From positions 62,001 through 126,000 of the forward strand of contig NZ_LIXI01000003.1 of assembly GCF_001905595.1 (NCBI RefSeq): DNA of 64,000 nt, given 5' to 3'. Source of the DNA: Streptomyces sp. CB00316. Lineage in GTDB: Bacteria; Actinomycetota; Actinomycetes; Streptomycetales; Streptomycetaceae. Every line of letters starts with the position of its first letter. Position 1 is the first letter of the stretch. A program made the position numbers and the translations under genes. Shown in pieces: positions 26,595 to 34,330 of this stretch. The notes under the pieces were generated by a model, which was given only the letters and a program-made list of their open reading frames with translations, was not told where the DNA came from and ran no database searches.

Positions 26595-27770
26595 ATGCGC
26601 TTCCGGCACCCGGACGGCTCGACGATGCACCTCTCCTACTGCACCAACGTCCACCCGGCCGAGACGCTGGACGGGGTCCGCGCCCAGCTCCGCGACCACT
26701 GCGAGCCGGTCCGTCGCCGCCTGGGCCGGGACCGGCTCGGCATCGGCCTCTGGCTCGCCAGGGACGCCGCCCGGGCCCTGATCAACGACCCCGCCGAACT
26801 CCGCGCGCTCCGCGCCGAGCTCGACAGCCGGGGCCTCGAAGTGGTCACCCTCAACGGCTTCCCGTACGAGGGATTCGGCGCCGACGAGGTCAAGTACCGG
26901 GTCTACCGGCCGGACTGGACCGAACCCGAACGCCTCGCCCACACCACCGACCTGGCCCGCCTCCTGGCCGCCCTGCTCCCCGACGACGTCACCGAGGGCA
27001 CCATCTCCACGCTCCCGCTGGCCTGGCGCACCCCGTACGCCACCGACCCCGGGGCGGCCCGCACCGCACGCGCCGCCCTCACCACGCTCGCCCAGCGCCT
27101 GGACGCCCTCGCCGAACTCACCGGCAAGTCGATCCGGATCGGCCTCGAACCCGAGCCGGGCTGCACGGTGGAGACCACCGCCGACGCCATCGCCCCGCTC
27201 ACCGACGTCGGCCACGAGCGCATCGGCATCTGCGTCGACACCTGCCACCTCGCCACCTCCTTCGAGGACCCGGACACCGCGCTCGACGCGCTGACCGCGG
27301 CAGGCATCCCCGTCGTCAAGTCCCAGCTCTCCGCCGCCCTGCACGCCGAACACCCCCACCTCCCCGAGGTCCGCACCGCGCTCGCCGCCTTCGCCGAGCC
27401 GCGCTTCCTGCACCAGACCCGTACGAGCACGGCCGCCGGGCTGCGCGGCACCGACGACCTGGACGAGGCCGTCGCCGGCGAGGCACTCCCGGACTCCACC
27501 CCCTGGCGGGCCCACTTCCACGTACCGCTGCACGCGCCGCCCGCACCCCCGCTCACCTCCACGCTCCCCGTGCTCCGCGCCACGCTCGCCCGGCTCGTCG
27601 GGGGACCGGTCCCGCTGACCCGGCACCTGGAGGTGGAGACGTACACCTGGCAGGCGCTGCCCGCCGAACTACGGCCCCGCACCCGCACACAACTCGCCGA
27701 CGGCATCGCCGCCGAACTCACCCTCGCCCGCGACCTCCTGGTCGACCTCGGCCTCAAGGAGCTGCCATGA
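26595..27770 (+). CDS. eboE: EboE-like metabolite traffic protein (xylose isomerase-like barrel)
   Basis: A 391-aa TIM-barrel protein with the characteristic EboE beginning MHLSYCTNVHPAETLDGVRA at about residue 11, then VTLNGFPYEGF, GLEPEPGCTVET, GICVDTCHLATSFED, VVKSQLSAAL and HLEVETYTWQALP. In other bacteria EboE belongs to a cluster implicated in delivering metabolite precursors to the periplasm. The 4-nt overlap with the next gene couples it to the phosphodiesterase. Start ATG 26595 is taken; a later in-frame ATG at the MHLSY position is conceivable. Confidence 0.87.
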   Translation: MRFRHPDGSTMHLSYCTNVHPAETLDGVRAQLRDHCEPVRRRLGRDRLGIGLWLARDAARALINDPAELRALRAELDSRGLEVVTLNGFPYEGFGADEVKYRVYRPDWTEPERLAHTTDLARLLAALLPDDVTEGTISTLPLAWRTPYATDPGAARTARAALTTLAQRLDALAELTGKSIRIGLEPEPGCTVETTADAIAPLTDVGHERIGICVDTCHLATSFEDPDTALDALTAAGIPVVKSQLSAALHAEHPHLPEVRTALAAFAEPRFLHQTRTSTAAGLRGTDDLDEAVAGEALPDSTPWRAHFHVPLHAPPAPPLTSTLPVLRATLARLVGGPVPLTRHLEVETYTWQALPAELRPRTRTQLADGIAAELTLARDLLVDLGLKELP

Positions 27771-29182
27771 CCACGGACAGCACGGACAGCTCACACCAGG
27801 CGGGAACGGGCCCCACCCCCCTCCTCGTCCTCGACGTCGTCGGCCTCACCCCGCAGCTTCTCGCCCACATGCCGAACCTCACGGCGCTCGGGAAGCAGGG
27901 CGCGCGGGCCCCCCTCTCGACCGTCCTGCCCGCAGTCACCTGCGCCGCCCAGTCCACCTTCCTCACCGGCACCATGCCCGCCGAACACGGCATCGTCGCC
28001 AACGGCTGGTACTTCCGCGAGCTCGGCGACGTCCTGCTCTGGCGCCAGCACAACGGGCTCGTCGAGGGCGACAAGCTCTGGGACGCGGCCCGCCGCGCCC
28101 ACCCCGGCTACACCGTCGCCAACATCTGCTGGTGGTACGCGATGGGCGCCGACACCGACTGGACCGTCACCCCGCGCCCGGTCTACTACGCCGACGGCCG
28201 CAAGGAACCCGACTGCTACACCCGGCCCCCCGCCCTGCACGACGAACTGACCGACAAGCTCGGCACGTTCCCCCTCTTCCACTTCTGGGGCCCCGGCGCC
28301 GACCTGGTCTCCTCCCGGTGGATCATCGACGCCACCCGCCACATCATCGCCACCCGCACCCCCGACCTCGCCCTCTGCTACCTGCCCCACCTCGACTACG
28401 ACCTCCAGCGCTACGGCCCCGACGACCCCCGCTCCCACCGGGCCGCCGCCGACCTGGACCGGGCCATCGCCCCGCTGCTGGCCGACGCCCGCGCCGAAGG
28501 CCGTACGGTCGTCGCGCTCTCCGAGTACGGCATCACCCGCGTCAGCCGCCCCGTCGACATCAACCGGGCGCTGCGCCGGGCGGGCCTCCTGGAGGTGCAC
28601 ACGCAGGACGGCATGGAGTACCTGGACACGATGGCCTCGCGCGCCTTCGCCGTCGCGGACCACCAGCTCGCCCACATCTACGTACGCCGCCCCGAGGACC
28701 TGGAGGCGACCTGGGCGGCACTCGCGGACCTGCCCGGCATCGACCAGCTCCTGGACGACGAGGGCAAGAAGGCGCACCACCTGGACCACCCCCGCTCCGG
28801 TGAGCTGGTGGCCGTGGCGGAGAAGGACGCCTGGTTCACGTACTACTACTGGCTCGACGACGCCCGCGCCCCCGACTTCGCCCAGCTCGTCGAGATCCAC
28901 CGCAAGCCCGGCTACGACCCCGTCGAGCTCTTCATGGACCCCGAGGACCCCTACGTACGGCTCAAGGCCGTCTCGGCGGTCGCCCGCAAGAAGCTCGGGA
29001 TGCGCTACCGCATGGCGGTCGTCCCCCTGGACCCCTCACCTATTCGCGGCAGCCACGGCCGCCTCCCCGAGAGCGACGACGAAGGTCCGCTCATCCTCTG
29101 CTCCACCCCCCAAGCGTTCACCGACCGGGTCAGGGCCACCGAGGTGAAGTCCCTGCTCCTCCAGCTTGCCGGACTGCACTGA
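27767..29182 (+). CDS. alkaline phosphatase-superfamily nucleotide pyrophosphatase/phosphodiesterase (EboF-like)
   Basis: A 471-aa NPP/AP-fold enzyme. It shows the first metal site LLVLDVVGLTP, the nucleophile Thr region LPAVTCAAQSTFLTGTMPAEHG, LALCYLPHLDYDLQRYGPDD with Asp and His ligands, and the late His in SPIRGSHGRLPE. No signal peptide is visible, so it appears cytoplasmic. In ebo clusters an enzyme of this superfamily (EboF) is common. It overlaps eboE by 4 nt and ends the coupled run. The substrate may be a phosphodiester or a prenyl-phosphate-linked product, but that is a guess. Confidence 0.85.
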   Translation: MTTDSTDSSHQAGTGPTPLLVLDVVGLTPQLLAHMPNLTALGKQGARAPLSTVLPAVTCAAQSTFLTGTMPAEHGIVANGWYFRELGDVLLWRQHNGLVEGDKLWDAARRAHPGYTVANICWWYAMGADTDWTVTPRPVYYADGRKEPDCYTRPPALHDELTDKLGTFPLFHFWGPGADLVSSRWIIDATRHIIATRTPDLALCYLPHLDYDLQRYGPDDPRSHRAAADLDRAIAPLLADARAEGRTVVALSEYGITRVSRPVDINRALRRAGLLEVHTQDGMEYLDTMASRAFAVADHQLAHIYVRRPEDLEATWAALADLPGIDQLLDDEGKKAHHLDHPRSGELVAVAEKDAWFTYYYWLDDARAPDFAQLVEIHRKPGYDPVELFMDPEDPYVRLKAVSAVARKKLGMRYRMAVVPLDPSPIRGSHGRLPESDDEGPLILCSTPQAFTDRVRATEVKSLLLQLAGLH

Positions 29183-29249
29183 CATTCCCCGTCACGTACC
29201 CGGCACCGCACCACTCACCCCGTCAGGTCAGCAAGGGAGATACCCGAAC

Positions 29250-30314
29250 ATGAGCCGCACCTCCAAGGACGCCGAACTCGCCCGCAGACTGAGCCGCCGC
29301 AACATCCTCGGTGTCGCCGCCGGAGCGACCGCCGCCACGATCATCGGTACGGCGACCGCCCAGGCCGCCGGCCGGGACCAGGCCCAGGGCCCCGGCAAGG
29401 GCCACGGCCACGGTAGGGGCAGGCCCGTCCTGCCCCCCGGCCGCCTCGGCATCCAGCTCTACAGCCTCCGCGACAAGATCTCGACGCTCGGCTTCGCCCC
29501 CGTCTTCGCCGAGCTGGAGAAGTACGGCTACGACGAGATCGAGCTCGCGGGCTACACCCAGGGCTCCGCCGGCCCCATCACCCTGGCCCAGCTCAAGCGG
29601 CTGGCCAAGGACCACGGCCTCAACCCGATCGGCAGCCACGTCGGCTACTACGACGACAACAACCCCGGCGCCTACACCTTCGCCCAGAACCTGGAGAAGG
29701 TCCTGGACGATGCCCAGGCCCTCGGCCTCAAGCACATCGGCACGGCCTCGGGCCCCTTCCGCTACGGCTCCACGGTCGACGGCTGGAAGCGGGCGGCCGA
29801 CGACTTCAACAAGTACGGGGCCGCCGCCCGTAAGCGCGGCATGAAGTTCTACCAGCACAACCATGCCGAGGAGTTCTCCTTCGCCACCGACAAGCCGAAG
29901 GTGCGCCTCTACGACGTCCTGCTCGCCGAGACCGATCCCGACCTGGTCTACCTGGAGATGGACATCTACTGGGCGTACTGCGCCCAGTTCCGCTTCAGCA
30001 AGCGTGCGGACGGCACCAAGGCCCCGCTCGACCCGCTGAAGTACGTCCTGAAGCACCCGAACCGCTACCCGCTCTTCCACGTCAAGGACGGCGTCCGCGA
30101 CGACACGACGCGCGACGGCTACCGCATGTCGGACGTGGGCGACGGGGACATCGACTACAAGACGTTCCTCTCCAAGGTGACCAACCGGACCCACCACGGC
30201 CGGAGCTACCACCACTGGCAGGCCGAGCACGACAACCCGGTCGACTCGCTCGCCTTCGCCCGGAAGTCGAGCGAGCACCTGCACTCCCTGCGCGAGGGCC
30301 GCTGCGGCGACTGA
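29250..30314 (+). CDS. Tat-exported sugar phosphate isomerase/epimerase family protein
   Basis: A 354-aa protein with a clear Tat signal (SRRNILGVAAGATAATIIG, cleavage near AQA), then a Gly/His-rich linker (GKGHGHGRGRP) and a xylose-isomerase-like barrel. The barrel has GIQLYSLRDKISTLG, FYQHNHAEEFSF, YLEMDIYWAYCA, LFHVKDG and HHWQAEHDNPVDSL. Such exported barrels often accompany DUF1080/ThuA enzymes that work on keto-sugars, which fits the secreted protein encoded at 17946-21665. GGGAG lies about 10 nt before ATG 29250, and the 67-bp gap leaves room for co-transcription with the Ebo genes. Confidence 0.9.
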   Translation: MSRTSKDAELARRLSRRNILGVAAGATAATIIGTATAQAAGRDQAQGPGKGHGHGRGRPVLPPGRLGIQLYSLRDKISTLGFAPVFAELEKYGYDEIELAGYTQGSAGPITLAQLKRLAKDHGLNPIGSHVGYYDDNNPGAYTFAQNLEKVLDDAQALGLKHIGTASGPFRYGSTVDGWKRAADDFNKYGAAARKRGMKFYQHNHAEEFSFATDKPKVRLYDVLLAETDPDLVYLEMDIYWAYCAQFRFSKRADGTKAPLDPLKYVLKHPNRYPLFHVKDGVRDDTTRDGYRMSDVGDGDIDYKTFLSKVTNRTHHGRSYHHWQAEHDNPVDSLAFARKSSEHLHSLREGRCGD

Positions 30315-30344
30315 CACGCGCCGCGCATGCGGGACCGGCGGGGG

Positions 30345-31652
30345 CTACCCGATGCCCTGCCGGTCCGGCAGCAGGGCGAACTCCCGGTCGGCCGCCACCG
30401 GAACGGCCTGCTCCACAGCCTGGACGAGCAGGGCCCGATGCCGTACCAGCGGCGGCCTCCGCTCCTCCGGAGCGAGCAGCAACAGATCGTCCAGCCCCGC
30501 CAGCAGCCGACGCGACACCTGAGGGCTTCCGGCCACACACCACCGGATCTCCTCGAAGCCGAGATCCACCAGGTCCTCCCACGCCGGCCCCTCCTGCACC
30601 AGCCGCACCCGCCCCGACCGGTCCCGGTGGTGGACGGTCCCGAGCGGCAGGCGCACCACGGCCGCCAGGAACTGCACGATCCGGTCCAGGCACTGGACGG
30701 CGGTGGTCGGATCGTTCACGGACGTCGACAGGGCCCGCAGCGCGATGTCGACAAGCTGACGCAACCCGAAGGCCAGATCCTGGTGCAGGGTGCGCTCCAC
30801 CCCGACGGAGACCGTGTACCGCAGCAGGCGACGCGGCGGCACGGTGGCGCCGCCGTGGACGGCGAGCACCGGAGTCCCCGGCACCACGAAGTCCCCGATC
30901 CGGGGGATCAGCCGCAGCACCACGTCCTGCCGCCGCGCGGCCCGGACGAGCCGCGCCGTATTCACGTCCCGCAGCACCCCGGCCCGCCCCTCGTGCACCA
31001 CCCGCCCGGTCTCCGGCCCCAGCCCCTCGGGCCCGCCCGGCCCCCTGGGCATCCGGCCGAGCACCCGGAAGGAATCGCGCGCGATCTTGTCCACGACCGG
31101 CCCGACCTGCATGAGCCGCAGCGTGGAGCTGACGTAGACGACGAACAGCAGCAGACTCAGCCCGACGAGCACCAGCGTGAGCATGCTCTGCAGCAGCGGA
31201 ACCGAGACCACCAGGCGCGGGTCCGCCTCGCTCTCGTACGAGGTCAGGACCAGCAGCGAGAACAGGAACGTCGCGAGGAACACCGTCAGCGTGACCTTGC
31301 TGATCCGGCTCCGGACGAAGATCCGCACCACCCGGGGCGTGAGCTGCCCGCTGGCCATCTGCACCGCGACCAGCGAGATGCTGAACACCACACCGATGAA
31401 CGTCATCATCGCCGAGCTGATCGTGGTGACGATCGTCTTCGCATCCTGGACGAAGGAGATCAGGCTGCCGAGCTCGTCGTAGGCCTCCTCCCGCTGGAAA
31501 ACCGCGACGATCTCCTCGTCCACGGCGGACGCGGCCAGCCACAGGACGAACACACAGACGAACCCCATGGTCGGGGCGAACCAGAACGTGTCGCGCAGAT
31601 GCTCGCGCAGGGGAGACAGCGGACGGGGCCGGCGGTAGCCGCGATCACTCAT
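30345..31652 (-). CDS. DUF2254 family membrane protein
   Basis: A 435-aa inner-membrane protein with four hydrophobic segments in the N-terminal half: TFWFAPTMGFVCVFVLWLAA, a second around SAMMTFIGVVFSISLV, and two around VFLATFLFSLLVL and TLVLVGLSLLLFVVYV. A long soluble C-terminal domain includes ALSTSVNDPTTAVQCLDRI. These are the hallmarks of DUF2254, whose function is unknown. ATG 31652 gives MSDRGYRRPRPLSPLREHL, a natural start; longer frames enter the tRNA upstream region. It is convergent with the Tat-exported protein and divergent from tRNA-Leu. Confidence 0.88.
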   Translation of the reverse strand: MSDRGYRRPRPLSPLREHLRDTFWFAPTMGFVCVFVLWLAASAVDEEIVAVFQREEAYDELGSLISFVQDAKTIVTTISSAMMTFIGVVFSISLVAVQMASGQLTPRVVRIFVRSRISKVTLTVFLATFLFSLLVLTSYESEADPRLVVSVPLLQSMLTLVLVGLSLLLFVVYVSSTLRLMQVGPVVDKIARDSFRVLGRMPRGPGGPEGLGPETGRVVHEGRAGVLRDVNTARLVRAARRQDVVLRLIPRIGDFVVPGTPVLAVHGGATVPPRRLLRYTVSVGVERTLHQDLAFGLRQLVDIALRALSTSVNDPTTAVQCLDRIVQFLAAVVRLPLGTVHHRDRSGRVRLVQEGPAWEDLVDLGFEEIRWCVAGSPQVSRRLLAGLDDLLLLAPEERRPPLVRHRALLVQAVEQAVPVAADREFALLPDRQGIG

Positions 31653-31815
31653 GGACGCGAAGGTAGCCCCGTGGCCTCCACGGACCGTGGAGGCCACGGC
31701 CGACCGGCCCGCCGCACCGCACTGACCACCGGATATGCAGGTGAAGGGCGCGTCGAACCCCTGGTATTGTCTTCCATGTCGCCGCGGGGAACACACCGCG
31801 AACGACAGACACCCT

Positions 31816-31903
31816 GTCCGGGTGGCGGAATGGCAGACGCGCTAGCTTGAGGTGCTAGTGCCCTTTATCGGGCGTGGGGGTTCAAGTCCCCCCTCGGACA
31901 CCA
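31816..31903 (+). tRNA. tRNA-Leu (anticodon GAG)
   Basis: An 88-nt class II tRNA including the encoded CCA. The acceptor arm pairs GTCCGGG (31816-31822) with CTCGGAC (31893-31899), with one G-U pair. The anticodon stem CTAGC/GCTAG encloses the loop TTGAGGT, giving anticodon GAG, which reads CUC and CUU leucine codons. A long variable arm and the T-loop GGGGGTTCAAGTCCCCC are intact. CUC is one of the most used leucine codons at this GC content. Confidence 0.97.
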
Positions 31904-31922
31904 TGGTCAACCGACCAAATAG

Positions 31923-31970
31923 AGCCGGTCAAAGCGACACAATGTCGCTCTGACCGGCTTTGTTGTTGGG
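31923..31970 (+). terminator. strong intrinsic terminator of tRNA-Leu
   Basis: A 17-bp stem with one mismatch: AGCCGGTCAAAGCGACA (31923-31939) and TGTCGCTCTGACCGGCT (31943-31959), with a CAA loop, followed by a T-rich tail TTGTTGTTG. It begins 20 nt after the CCA end. This is a textbook rho-independent terminator, rarer in this genus than hairpins without T-runs. Confidence 0.92.
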
Positions 31971-32021
31971 TGTTCCGCGGAGTTGATCTTGCCGGGCTCG
32001 CCGGTTTGTACACTGACGAGC

Positions 32022-32855
32022 GTGCGGGACCATGCGGCAACCCGAATCGATGCCCGCCCGGCGCCCGCCCTGCGGCGGTACGTCCGCTCGTATGTCGGCT
32101 TCGACCTGCGCGGATTCCCGGCCGGGGTGCACTGCGGTCCGCCGGGCCGTGTGCTCACCGCGGTGATCAGCCTGTCCGACCCTCTGGAGATGGCGGCGGG
32201 CGTCGACGACGGGTCACCGGTCACCCGGTTCGGCAGCGTGGCCGGCGGTCTCATGTGCCGGTCCGTCGCGATCCACCACGACGGACGCCAGCACGGCGTG
32301 CAGGTGTCGCTGACACCGCTCGGGGCCCGGGCCGTCTACGGCCTGCCCGCGGCCGCGCTCGCCCACCGGCTGGTCCCGCTCGACGAGCTTCTCGGAGCGC
32401 TCGGCGTCGAGCTGGTCGACCGGCTCAGAGCGGCGACGACATGGGCGGCGCGGTTCGCCGTGCTGGACGAGTTGCTCCTGCGAGCCGTCGGCCGTGGCGA
32501 CGGAGATCGCCTGTCCCGGGTGCGCCCCGAGGTGGCCGAGGCGTGGCGCCGCCTCGTCGCGGCGCAGGGCCGCGTCCAGGTCGGGGCGGTCGCCACGGAG
32601 CTGGGCTGGAGCCGCCGGTACCTCACCGAGCGGTTCCGCGGTGAGGTGGGCCTGTCACCGAAGACCTTCGCCCGCGTTCTGCGCTTCGAGCACGCGCACG
32701 ACCTGGCGACGGCACACGACCCGCTCCCGTGGGCCGATGTGGCGACCGTCTCCGGTTACGCCGACCAAGCCCATCTCGTACGGGACTGGCGCGAGTTCAC
32801 GGGCCGGTCACCGACGGCCTGGCGTCGCGGTGAGGTCCTCCTCGGGGCCGGTTAG
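32022..32855 (+). CDS. AraC-family transcriptional regulator
   Basis: A 277-aa protein with an N-terminal sensing domain and a C-terminal double helix-turn-helix. The second half contains VGAVATELGWSRRYLTERF (first HTH), GLSPKTFARVLRFEHA, and WADVATVSGYADQAHLVRDW with FTGRSPTAWRR (second HTH). The GTG at 32022 is chosen; an in-frame TTG at 31983 begins only 13 nt after the tRNA terminator region and is less likely. The gene faces the same way as the following cupin gene, about 110 bp away, a possible target. Confidence 0.88.
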   Translation: MRDHAATRIDARPAPALRRYVRSYVGFDLRGFPAGVHCGPPGRVLTAVISLSDPLEMAAGVDDGSPVTRFGSVAGGLMCRSVAIHHDGRQHGVQVSLTPLGARAVYGLPAAALAHRLVPLDELLGALGVELVDRLRAATTWAARFAVLDELLLRAVGRGDGDRLSRVRPEVAEAWRRLVAAQGRVQVGAVATELGWSRRYLTERFRGEVGLSPKTFARVLRFEHAHDLATAHDPLPWADVATVSGYADQAHLVRDWREFTGRSPTAWRRGEVLLGAG

Positions 32856-32964
32856 TCACCGACCGGCTGCCTGCCGCGCGGACTTCCGTTCCCCCTTCCT
32901 TTCCTTCGGTCTCCTTCCCTTTCCTTCAAGACCGCCCGGACGCCGTCCTGTGACGATCGTCCGC

Positions 32965-33432
32965 ATGAGACTCGTCAACCACGAACGCAACGCCATCGAC
33001 CTGCGGACAACCCCCGTGCACCTCGGGCTGGGATCGCGAGCGAAACCCGTCGAGGGCTTCGCCTGGGACCCTGAGGTGCTCCAGGCATACAGCGCCGCCG
33101 TCGCGGCGGACGGTGGCGAGGGCCGGATGGTGGCCATCTTCGACGGCGACGGCCCCGGCGACCACTGGGAGCGCCACCCGGCCGGCGACGAACTGGTCGT
33201 CTGCCTCACCGGGTCCGTGACGGTCACCCGCGACGTGGACGGGGTGCCCGAGCGCGTTGTGCTCGGGCCGGGCGAGGCTACCGTCAACCCGGCCGGGGCA
33301 TGGCACGCGGTCGACATGGCGGGGCCGGCGTCCATCCTGGCCGTCACCGCCGGCCTCGGCACCGACCACCGTTCCCGGACCGACGCCCTCCCCACCGAGC
33401 ACGTCGGTACGCCCGGCCCGCCAGCGCCGTGA
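32965..33432 (+). CDS. cupin-domain protein
   Basis: A 155-aa single-domain cupin. The two cupin motifs are DHWERHPAGDELVVCLTGSV and LGPGEATVNPAGAWHAVDM, giving candidate metal ligands His, Glu and a late His. Function is unassigned; small cupins of this sort often bind a metal and a small carboxylate or sugar. ATG 32965 is chosen, and GTG 32950 is in frame. The stop overlaps the first codon of the broken SGNH gene (GTGA), so both were once an operon, perhaps under the AraC regulator. Confidence 0.8.
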   Translation: MRLVNHERNAIDLRTTPVHLGLGSRAKPVEGFAWDPEVLQAYSAAVAADGGEGRMVAIFDGDGPGDHWERHPAGDELVVCLTGSVTVTRDVDGVPERVVLGPGEATVNPAGAWHAVDMAGPASILAVTAGLGTDHRSRTDALPTEHVGTPGPPAP

Positions 33433-34146
33433 CGACACGCGTCGCGTGCCTCGGCGACTGCCTCACCCGCGCGCAGCACAGCGTCGACTACCTGGACCTC
33501 CTCGAACGGCGCCACCCTCCAGGCCACCTGCCGATCGCCCGCTTCGGAGCCAACGGCGACTTCGCCTACAACCTGTTGCGGCGCCTCGATCCCGTCGTCG
33601 CGGACCCGCCCGACGTGATCACCGTGCTGATCGGGACCAACGACGCCCGAGCGAGCCTCGCCGGCTACCCCGTCGAGCGGGTCACGAAGCGCAAACACCT
33701 CCCCGAGCGCCCCTCGGCCGGCTGGTTCCAGCAGTGCCTGGGACCCGTTGTCGAACGGCTGCGAACGGAGACCGACGCGGCGATCAGTCTGCTGTCGCTC
33801 CCGGTCCTCGGCCAACAACTCGACGGAGCGCCCGCGCAGGCATCGCAGACGTAAGCCGGATGATCGCCGAGGTCGCCACCGCCGGCGACGCGGCCTGCCT
33901 CCCGCTCCATGAACGCCAGGTCGAGGAGGTACGCCAGGCGGACCCGCCGCCGATCCCGTACCGGGCGCCGACGCCCGCGGCCGGAGTCGGCGTCCTCCTC
34001 CGGACCGCCGTGCTGCGCCACAGCCTCGACACGATCTCGCGGCGCCGAGGTCTTCTGCTCACGACCGCCACATCCACCAGAACAGCCGTGGCGCCGCCCT
34101 GGTCGCCGAGGTCGTCGACACCTGGCTGCCGACCCGGAGCGCGTAG
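33429..34146 (+). pseudogene. decayed SGNH/GDSL-type hydrolase
   Basis: An intact gene would encode an SGNH esterase of about 238 aa. Reading begins at GTG 33429 (VTTRVACLGDCLTRAQHSVD) and includes FGANGDF and IGTNDARA, but stops at a TAA near 33854. The continuation lies in another frame (SRMIAEVATAGDAACLPLHE, then RHSLDTISRRRGLLLTT). A second shift near 34060 leads to HIHQNSRGAALVAEVVDTW and the TAG at 34144-34146. The catalytic Ser of GDSLT is Cys here (residue 11, TGC at 33459). Two frameshifts plus loss of the nucleophile point to real decay rather than sequencing error alone. Confidence 0.8.
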
Positions 34147-34226
34147 CCCGGCGGTTTGAACCCTCCCCCGCCCTCCTCCTGTCACGATCCGGTCTCGGAC
34201 ACGGAGGGGGGTCTTGTTTTCAGCCA

Positions 34227-34262
34227 TGTAATCGATTCCAATCATCCCTGTAATCGATTCCA
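34227..34262. promoter_or_regulatory. two LacI-type operators upstream of the ribose operon
   Basis: The identical 14-mer TGTAATCGATTCCA occurs at 34227-34240 and 34249-34262, 22 bp apart (about two helical turns). Each contains the palindrome AATCGATT with a central CG, the usual core of LacI-family operators. They lie 69-104 bp before the start of the lacI-like gene, in a 184-bp gap, so autoregulation of the whole operon is likely. Confidence 0.75.
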
Positions 34263-34330
34263 CGGCGTCGTGCGAGCGGTCCGCCCCCTGGTTTCGAGGT
34301 GTACGGAAACCACAAGGAGGTGGTCCGGAC

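Noticed and set aside
31816..34146. Integrative element inserted at tRNA-Leu
   Set aside because: No integrase, excisionase, phage or plasmid gene follows the tRNA, and no second copy of the tRNA 3' end was noticed. The tRNA has its own terminator.
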